NCBI GenBank assembly: GCA_033439765.1
Contig: JAULSN010000004.1
Coordinates: 2,490,001 to 2,554,000, forward strand
DNA length: 64,000 nucleotides
Source: Lasiosphaeria ovina
Lineage: Eukaryota > Ascomycota > Sordariomycetes > Sordariales > Lasiosphaeriaceae
Reading direction: 5' to 3'
Shown here one piece after another: positions 55,927-64,000 of this stretch (positions are counted from its first letter, which is position 1; each line of letters begins with the position of its first letter). A model generated the notes under the pieces. That model was not told the origin of the DNA. It worked only from the letters and a program-made list of their open reading frames with translations, and did not search any database. The position numbers and the translations under genes were made by a program.

Positions 55927-56551
55927 CGTGGGGGACACTTGGCGCATAGTTGTCCGAGTCGGTTTCAAGAGGTGTATGTGCTCTGGTTATAACTATAAGG
56001 CCCATTGAGCTATTAGGCCGCCGGAGAACGCTGGTGCTGGCCGCTGCCCACCGTGGTTGGCTAGTCTAGTCTGAAAGTCAAGCGACGGCGGGTTTGCGAG
56101 GTCCATGTTTCGATTCTTGCGGCTGTGGTTGCTCGAATCTAGACTTGGAGTCAACCTCGCCCTCCTCACAACCACGAGACCGCGCTTACTTACATACACT
56201 TACACCTCGGGGACTTACCTCGACGGCCTGCCTCAGGAATATATACCTATCTTTACCTACCTCCCACGTCGCATCCCTTTTTTTCTTCTGGGCCCGAACT
56301 TCTGCCCTTCTCTCGTCGTTGTGCGCCTTTGCACGTCTCCGGCTTGAGAAGCACTTGCAGATCTCTCCGTACACACACTTCTTCAACTTCTTCACTGCTA
56401 CACACCGAAGAACTTCCACCTCGCCCCGGCAGCAGTGCCGAGCGCAGATACCTGCTTTGCTGCTATCTTAGCAGGCGGTTTATCGCTTTGCAAAGGCTTC
56501 ATTCCCGCTTCCCTTCTTGCGCCCTCCCCTCGTTGGCGGCGACCAAGAAGA
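55927..56551. promoter_or_regulatory. Probable promoter and leader of the Mit1-like gene
   Basis: The second half is strongly C/T-rich on the plus strand (for example TTTTTTTCTTCTGGGC and CTTCTTCAACTTCTTCACTG), typical of ascomycete 5' regions close to the transcription start. Confidence 0.4.
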
Positions 56552-59500
56552 ATGAGCACGATGGTATGCGATCTATACAGCACAAGATGCACATGCACAT
56601 GCACATGCCCTTCATATCGCACAGTTTCTTCGGCACTGCTATATACTACACTATCCTGCACCATCACAGCTCCAACCATTTCACGGATGACACATTTTGG
56701 ACCTCATTTTGCAGTTTCCCACCTGGCACCTTTTCCACCTTGTGTGCCCTGCGTACCTTCTGCACCGGCCACTTTGGTCAGCCCTCGTCTGATGTTTCTT
56801 GGAACCCTTCATCTCACTCAAGCCGAGTCTCGCTTACCGCTGCTACATTGCGCTTTACGTAACTTGTGGCTCCCTCATGGGAGTCCCCATCCCAAACCTT
56901 CACATTCTTCTTGTGGCTGCTCACTTGTACCTCACCTCATGTTCAACCAACACTAACAGACATCCAGGATCCTGACGACGACTATTTCGACCACTATGGT
57001 CGGGACGTCTCGAGAAAGCGGAAGCGGAACGGCGATGATGCAGGCTACGGCAGCGACATCTTGGACGACTCTGACCAAGAAGATGAGATCTCACAACCCA
57101 GAGCCTTCCGACAGAGACAAATCACCAATTACTACTCTGATGGCAGAGGCCGGCGGAGCGCCCGTGCCAGCACCCAAGCCACGTCTCTCGGGAGCGATGA
57201 TGATGACGAGGGCGAGCCAAGAAGGAGGACTCGGGAACTACGCCCCAGACCTGCGAGAAGTACACAAAACCAGCCACCGGCCTTGCCCCTCTCACAGGAG
57301 AACGACGTGGACGAATTGCAGAATTCGGACAAGGACGACGGAGATTTCTTCATCATACAGTCAGACATCGTCCGGTCTAAGACTAGGAAGAGGCTTCGGC
57401 CGATATCCTCCAGGACTAGGGACCGCCACTCGCACAATGTCAATGCCAATATCGAGTTTAAGACCCGCCGCTCGTCACGGGCGAACAAGAACACTAAGGT
57501 AATCATCGACTACGTGGATGATGATGACATCTTTTACGAGGTCGAGGAAAAGGCCCCGGCCACGCCGAGATTCAGCAGCATGCGGGAGACATTCCAGCCA
57601 GCGAGTTCGGAGGACTTTAAGGAAGCCCACCGTCGCAACTGCGACAGCTGTGGATATGTCGAATACAATCCCAACAAGGGGCCTCTGATCCATTGCCAGG
57701 GCTGCTCCAACTCATACCACCGGCTTTGCCTCGGCACTAGAAACACGCGCGACCAGCGTGTCACTAAGGTCGGCCAGGGCTTGTTTGTGATGCAGTGCCG
57801 CTTCTGCATAGGCACCTACAAGAAGAAGGATGCGCGTGCTCCAAGCCACGACGTCTGCACGGGCTGCCACACCAAAGGCCCGTCTTGCGCGCCCTTTTCC
57901 CAGAAGAAGACGCCCAAGCAGGAGGAAAAGCTGCGCGTCGAAAATGGCGGCGTTGATCCCGTCACCCCGGTGGCACCCAATCTCATCAACAACCCGAAGA
58001 ACGTCTTGTTCCGCTGTGTCCGCTGCCACCGCGCCTGGCACTACGAGCATCTTCCCCACCCAAACAAGACACGCGACCCTGCCATCGACGACCCCCAGAA
58101 CCTCCGCAAGCACCGCCTGGACGAGTACCAGATAAGCTGGCACTGCAAGGAGTGCATGGACACGGAGGAAGACAAAGTCGACAAGCTGGTTGCGTGGCGT
58201 CCAGTGAACCGCAGCAGCTACACACGCGGCCAGACCATTGAGGAGTTCACCGAAGATGAGATCGAGTACTTGGTCAAGTGGGAGAAGAAGTCATACAACC
58301 ACTGCACTTGGCTGCCCGGCCCGTGGGTCTTTGGCGTCGTGCTTGCCAATATGCGTTTGGCTTTTGTGAAGCGCACCCATGGCGAGAGCGCCGACGACGA
58401 AGAGCTCCGCGACGAGGTCACTGGGGACTCGCTCGTCCGATGGACGCTGGAGGAAGCCGTCCATGACTCGTGGATCACGCCTGACATTGTACTGGACGTC
58501 CAGTATGCCCCCCGATCGCGCGAGGCAGAGCAGAAATATAAGCGCTTATCCCGAGACGATAGGTTCGACGAGGACAAGAGCAGAATATTTCACGTCATCA
58601 AGATTCTGGTCAAGTTCGAGGGTCTGGGCTACGACGACGTCGTGTGGGACACGCCGCCCCCATCGGACTCGGGTGCCATGTACGACGCCTATGTCGATGC
58701 TTACCACGAATACCTGAACGGCAAGCACTTCGAGTCGGACCCCTGGCGCACCATGAAGGAGCATATTGAAGAGTTCCGCGACATGGACTTCAGCACCGAG
58801 ATCCAAGTGAAGCGGCAGCCAAAGGGGCTGAAGCGCGGCAAACTGATGGACTACCAGATCGACGGCCTCAACTGGATGCTATACAACTTCCGCCACCAGC
58901 GAAGTGTGATCCTTGCCGACGAAATGGGCCTCGGCAAGACGGTCCAGGTTGTAGCCCTGCTCTCGAGCTTCATCCAGGACAATCCCAAAATCTGGCCCTT
59001 CCTAATCGTGGTACCCAACTCGACGTGTCCGAACTGGCGCAGAGAAATCAAGAAATGGGCTCCCGACCTGCGCGTGGTGGCCTACTACGGCGGGCGCGCA
59101 TCGCAGGGCCTCGCTCACCAGTACGAGCTGTTCCCTGGAGGCAGCCGAGACCTGAAGGCCCACGTCGTCATCATGTCCTACGACTCAGCCAAGGACCCCG
59201 ACACTCGCCGCCGCTTTGCCGGGGTCAAGTGGGCTGGACTTGTCGTTGACGAGGCCCAGGCTCTCAAGAACGACGAGAACACGCTGTACAAGGCCCTCAA
59301 TGGCATGAACATCCAGTTCAAGCTGCTGCTCACGGGAACTCCCCTGCAGAACAACAAGCGCGAGCTGTTCAATCTGCTGCAGTTTGTCGACCCTTCCATC
59401 AGGGCCGAGAAGTTGGACGAGAGATTTGCCGAGATCACGAAGGAGAACCTTCCCGAGCTGCACGAGCTGATCCGGCCGTACTTTCTCCGGCGCACAAAGG

Positions 59501-61764
59501 CAATGGTGCTGACCTTTCTGCCGCCCATGGCGCAAATCATCATACCCATCAGCATGTCTGTCCTGCAGGAGAAACTCTGCAAGTCGATTATGGAGAGGAA
59601 TCCGGAGCTGATCCGGTCCGTGTTTGCGCGCGGAAAGCTGAAGGCCACCGAGAGGGGCTCCCTCAGCAATATTCTCATGCAGCTGCGCAAGTGTCTGTGC
59701 CACCCCTTCGTATACAGCCAGTCCATCGAGGACCGCAACACTGAAAACGATGAGCTCACGCGCCGCAATCTGGTCGAAGCTTCGTCCAAGCTCATGCTGC
59801 TGGAAATTATGCTGCCGAAGCTAAAAGAGCGCGGCCACCGCGTGCTCATCTTCAGCCAGTTCCTTGACCAGCTGACCATCCTCGAGGACTTTATGACTGG
59901 TCTCGATCTCAAGCACGAGCGCCTAGACGGAAGCCAGTCGAGTATGGAGAAGCAGCGGAAGATCGACTTGTTCAACGCTCCAGACTCGAAGCTGTTTGCC
60001 ATGCTCCTCTCCACCCGCGCGGGCGGTGTGGGCATCAACCTAGCGACGGCAGACACGGTCATCATCCTGGATCCCGACTGGAATCCGCATCAGGACATAC
60101 AGGCGCTGTCGCGAGCCCACCGCATCGGCCAACAGAAGAAGGTGCTCTGCTTCCAGCTCATGACGGTCGACTCGGCCGAGGAGAAGATCCTCCAGATTGG
60201 GCGGAAGAAGATGGCGCTCGACCACCTTCTTATTGAGACCATGGACGAGAAGGAAGGTGAAGTATTGCACGACGTCGAGTCTGTGCTGAAGCACGGCGCC
60301 GCGGCCTTGTTCGGCGAGGGGGAGAAGAAGGAGCGCATCAGCTACGATTCGGCCGCTATTGACAAGCTTCTAGACCGGTCCATGGAGGAACAGACGAAGT
60401 TGGGCGACGACAAGTCTGCCGAGTCGGCCTTTGCCCTCGCCCGGGTCTGGGCCCAGGACAAGGGTGGCCTTTCCGAGGACCTCGAAGAGAGCAAGCAGAA
60501 CCACAGCACGAGTGTCTGGGACGAGATAATCCAGCAGCGCGAGGAGGAGGCCCGGCGAGAGAAGGAGCGGGAGCTCCAGACTCTTGGGCGGGGCGGCCGC
60601 CGACGCAATGTGAGTGGAGTGTGCGGCTGTTGTTCTTGCGTATATGCTAACTTTGGGACAGGCTGCCAACTACACGGGCCAGAGACACGAGTTTGAAGAG
60701 GGCGGGGAGGCGCTCCCTCCGGACAGCGACGCCGGGTCTGGAGACGAAGACTTTGTCGGCGCCGAATCGGAAGCCGAATCGAGTGACGGAGAGGATAAGG
60801 GTGAGTTTAGTATCAAGGGATCTAATTCGCGAAAGCTACAGGGCAAAGGTTTACAAGGTACGAAAGTCATCAGCATACCCCCCACTAAGGCTGTCGCCCG
60901 CAGCATGGCTGGAAAGTCGCCAGCCACTCCCAAGACGACAGCAGCAGCAAGCAAGAAGACCCCCTCTCAAACAGCGAGCTCACGAAAAGGGCAGACACCC
61001 AAGCCCAAGAAGACCCCAACCCCGCGAACCAAATCGGCAAAAGTATCCAAGGCCCAAACGGGAACCCCTTCCAGACAACCGGCCAAGTCCCGCAGCTCCA
61101 ACACCGAACAGCAAACCCCAACCAAAAAGCGAACCCCCAAGGCCACGGCAAAGGCGTCCCCCAAGGCGTCCCCCAGAGCCACCACCAAGGCAACCGCCAA
61201 AGCAAAATCCCAGGCTACCCCCAAGGCCAAAACTATTGGCCCGGGCAACAAGCCCTCCCCCCTGGCGGACAACTCCCCGGCGGACAACGCCCCGCTAGAC
61301 AATTCCCTACTAGCAGCGTCCCCGCTGGCCCAAATTTCCCAGCCATTCCCGGACGACCAATTGTCGCCGAACCCCGCGGACGGCCGCCAAATCCCGCTAC
61401 ACAGCGGCAACCCCGACCACCAGCCCAACCTCTCAGCAGACCCCCTTCGAGCGGAGTGATGTTCCTATCACAGCCAGGCAGGCTAGAACTATCTGGCGTT
61501 GCTCCTCAGCAGAACCGCGCTGCTGCGGGCCCCCCTACTGGAGCACTAACGGCGGACGGAGTGTGCCTTGTCTGCGGCTTCAAGCACCCGGCATTCTGGG
61601 ATTGTCCGGAGATGTCTCAGGAGCTCAGTCTGCGCCTCGCTCTGGATCGGCTACGGACGGCGACCAACCTGACGGCACACGATATGGGCTTTAGGAGGAC
61701 CTTTCTCATGGAGAAGCTGGGGGGGCTCAAACAGCAGCGGCAGCAGCAGCCCCCGCATCCATGA
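56552..61764 (+). CDS. mit1: Mit1-like CHD/SNF2 chromatin remodelling ATPase (~1555 aa)
   Basis: Likely ATPase of an SHREC-type (Snf2/HDAC) silencing complex that positions nucleosomes in heterochromatin. Proposed exons: 56552-56563 (MSTM), 56968-60609, 60662-60800 and 60890-61764; all phases agree. An alternative start is an in-frame ATG at 56866. After an acidic/basic N-terminus come zinc-binding PHD-type modules (CDSCGYVEYNPNKGPLIHCQ; CHTKGPSC; CVRCHRAWHYEH), chromo-like segments (EYLVKWEKKSYNHCTWLPG), then the SNF2 core: DEMGLGKT, VVDEAQALKN (DEAQ box), LLTGTPLQNN, RVLIFSQFLDQ, STRAGGVGINL and RAHRIGQ. After the last intron the tail is Gln/Gly/Pro-rich (GYPQGQNYWPGQQ) and ends with a CxxC...C module, CLVCGFKHPAFWDC. 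Without that splice the gene would end at 61459 with a Lys/Ala/Pro-rich tail. Confidence 0.87.
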
Positions 61765-61898
61765 TTTCCTTTCCCCGTCTTTTTTCTTTCTTCTCTTCAC
61801 GTTTTCTTGTCCCTCAAGATGGCGTTGCATATTTCTTTCTCTTCGTCTTGTTCTTCTAGGGAGGGACTAGGCGGTTGTAGTCAGCCCATACATACCGA

Positions 61899-61922
61899 GG
61901 GGGGGGGGGGGGGGGGGGGGGG
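61899..61922. repeat. Poly-G tract, 24 bases
   Basis: Run of about 24 G in the 3' flank of the Mit1-like gene. It could form G-quadruplex structures; length may vary between assemblies. Confidence 0.92.
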
Positions 61923-63070
61923 AGTGGAGTTTTGTCCTTTCTCGTTTTGCATGGAAGAAGGCATCCCGTTTTTACCCCCAGACTCTTACTTATCTGCCTT
62001 GCCGGTTTGGTTTTGGTTCTGCTTCTTTTCTAAAGGGAGGCGTTGCAAACCAAACGGGTCTGTATATACATGTGTATAACACGCGTGGCAGGGCAGCATA
62101 TGGCATGGCATAGAATGCAATGGTATGACATGGCAATGGAAGCATATAGCATGGCCAACGACGACTCTTTTTTTTTCCCCTTCGTCTTCTTAGTGGTAGG
62201 GGAATCAAAACGCCAGTCAAGAGGATTCACGGGAATAGATGGCTACCTACCTATCTGCCTGGCTAGATATCTGCAGATGGGTGGCTCTTTTTTTTTCCCG
62301 TCGTCGTCGTCGTCGTCTTCTTCTCGATATAGAAGACACAGGAAATGGGAACGCTATCAGCAGATGCCCCTTTCTTTTCCTTTATTCTCGCGGGCGATGT
62401 GTGTGTGTGTGGCAGTCTATCTCTGCTTGCTTGCTTGCTTGCTTGCCAATGTGCGTGTGCGTGTGTGTGTGTCTGGATGTGTGCTCGTCCGCTGTCGTTC
62501 GTTTTCGTTATCGTTATCGCTATCGTAGTCGTCATAGTCATGGCCATGGTCATGGTCATAGCCATGGTCACGATCACTGCCATCGCATCTATCTCGCGCA
62601 CGTGTGTTTTCCCTTCACCGCCAACTGAGCTGATTTCCTTTCTTGTTTGCCCCCTCTCCCATCTTTTAATGTTATTACTGAAACCATAAACCATGCCGTG
62701 AACCATAATTTCTAAACCAAACTGCGCGCATTCGAATTGGTTTGCTAATCGTTGGTCTGGATTGGCCTGGTCAGGTCTGGCTTGGGGTTTTGGTTTTGGG
62801 TTTGCGTGCCGGAAACCCCCTCATTTTCTCATCCGGATTCTCATCTATAGAGAGGATGGCAGTCTTGGGATGGATGGATGATGGGGAAATGTGCGGCAAG
62901 ACGCGGCACATCCCCCGGATTCTGCGAGTTGCGAGTTGCAATTACAATTGCCAAGTTGCGAGGGCAAACGGAGCTAGTACGTGTCGTGTGCAAGTGATGG
63001 TGCCACTTCCTGCCCTGCCCTGGCCGCTGCGGTTTGTGTTGTTAATTAGTTGGGATGTAATCGTTGGGAT

Positions 63071-63072
<2 letters not shown>

Positions 63073-63105
<33 letters not shown>
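63073..63105. repeat. (GT)n microsatellite
   Basis: About 16 GT units in an uninterrupted run. Confidence 0.95.
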
Positions 63106-63106
<1 letters not shown>

Positions 63107-63230
63107 CTTGATCGTGGTGCGGGATGGAATTGTGGCGATCGTGGAATATGGGATATATATCTTCTCGTCTGGTTTCGTCTGTTGCTTTCTATACATGTGT
63201 GTGTATGTATCTATGTCAATGTTTCTGGGC

Positions 63231-63311
<81 letters not shown>
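63231..63311. repeat. Long (GT)40 microsatellite
   Basis: About 40 perfect GT units, continued by an imperfect tail to about 63328. Such lengths are unstable and may adopt Z-DNA. Confidence 0.95.
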
Positions 63312-63313
<2 letters not shown>

Positions 63314-63745
63314 TGTGTGTGTATGTGTCGACGTTGTCGCCGCAGGCCCATGGGAGCGGATGAACGTGTTTCGAAATAGCTTCCCGCCGTGGGGGAAATA
63401 GGGGGAGAGGAGAAGAGAAAGCGGGAATGAGCGCCCGCGCCCCAGCCCGTGGCCCGCTTGTGCTAGTTTGTGTTTCTAGAAGTGTCTGTGTGCGTGCGTG
63501 CGTGTGTGTGTGTGTGTGTGTCTGTATGTGTGTGTGTGTGCGTGTGGATGGAAGAGTGGGACGTAGGTTAGGTAGGAGATTGATAAACGAAAATCAGAAA
63601 TGGGAAAGAAATGACTGGACGATGGTCTGATGTTTTGATTTGGTTCCGTGGCTGGCTGGCTACCTGGCTGCGTATCCAACCCAGGCAGAAGAGGATACGG
63701 AGAGTTACAGGGCGAGGTACAAACAGAGGCATGGCCCGTCTCCTA

Positions 63746-63746
63746 G

Positions 63747-63778
<32 letters not shown>

Positions 63779-63780
63779 GG
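63746..63780. repeat. (CTGT)n microsatellite
   Basis: About eight units of the tetranucleotide CTGT. Confidence 0.93.
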
Positions 63781-64000
63781 CCTTGTCGATGTACGGCGGC
63801 TGAGTTGCAAAACGACGGACAGGTGGGCAACCATGGCCCATGTCATGTGTATCTATCTCTCTGCATGGCTTATGTGTGAGGATTTGCCCAAGGTACCGTT
63901 CGCCCGCAACTGAACAGGGCGGCGGTTTTTCCCAGTCCATGGCCGGGCTGTCACGACGGCCGTGACACATAGGGTAGCTAACCTCCGGTAGCCTCAGCCC

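Larger units (their letters stand above)
61765..64000. other. Gene-free, simple-sequence-rich region
   Basis: No coding segment is supported. It contains a G tract (61899-61922), stretches of TGGCATGG-type and TCGTCG-type units, two GT/TG microsatellites and a (CTGT)n run near 63746-63780. Long open frames here (Cys/Val repeats and their antisense) are produced by the microsatellites. Confidence 0.6.

Noticed and set aside
60614..61459. The Lys/Ala-rich frame as the main Mit1 C-terminus
   Set aside because: It requires retention of a good intron and loses the terminal CxxC...C module; kept as a finding about a possible isoform.
62345..63401. Long Cys/Val-rich frames over GT repeats
   Set aside because: Microsatellite artefacts.

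Overview
This window is nuclear DNA from a filamentous ascomycete, most likely a Sordariomycete. Genes are broken by many short introns (about 50-110 nt) with GTANGT-type donors, CTRAC-like branch sites and YAG acceptors. Promoters and 5' leaders are pyrimidine-rich. The gene content is typical of Pezizomycotina: a class III chitin synthase, an alpha/beta-hydrolase-NB-ARC-TPR NLR, an SHREC-type Mit1 remodeller and a DUF3435 recombinase relic. There are no operons, and I found no convincing tRNA, rRNA or CRISPR array.

Layout. 0-6.3 kb: a long upstream region and a four-exon chitin synthase (+). 6.3-14.5 kb: intergenic DNA with a repeat fragment, a CorA-like transporter (-) facing an eleven-exon amidase (+) across a shared 1-kb promoter region, and a small acidic protein (-). 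15.9-21.7 kb: an AsaB/CmcJ-like oxygenase-family gene (+), and converging on it an NLR immune/incompatibility gene (-) with lipase-like, NB-ARC and TPR parts. 21.7-33 kb: a degenerate accessory block with copies of a dispersed repeat, fragments of two fungal gene families, an SRPK-like kinase broken by a frameshift, a MITE, and a GC-rich tandem repeat. 33-41.2 kb: core genes UBC12 and ketol-acid reductoisomerase (+), a PLP-dependent serine/threonine dehydratase-like gene (-), and a cysteine-rich GPI-anchor-type surface protein (-). 42.9-44.2 kb: an APH-type kinase (+). 44.2-52 kb: a second degenerate block holding a Starship-captain-like DUF3435 pseudogene with three in-frame stops and a frameshift, microsatellites and an inverted copy of the dispersed repeat. 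52-61.8 kb: mitochondrial rRNA methyltransferase MRM1 (-), a small acidic protein (+) and the Mit1-like chromatin remodeller (+). 61.8-64 kb: gene-free simple-sequence DNA.

Core genes (cell wall, neddylation, branched-chain amino acids, mitochondrial ribosome, heterochromatin) alternate with two accessory, transposon-scarred blocks. The inactivating changes in the DUF3435 gene fit C-to-T change (CAG to TAG, CAA to TAA), as expected of repeat-induced point mutation. Exon borders were deduced by eye from splice signals and reading-frame continuity, not from transcripts.
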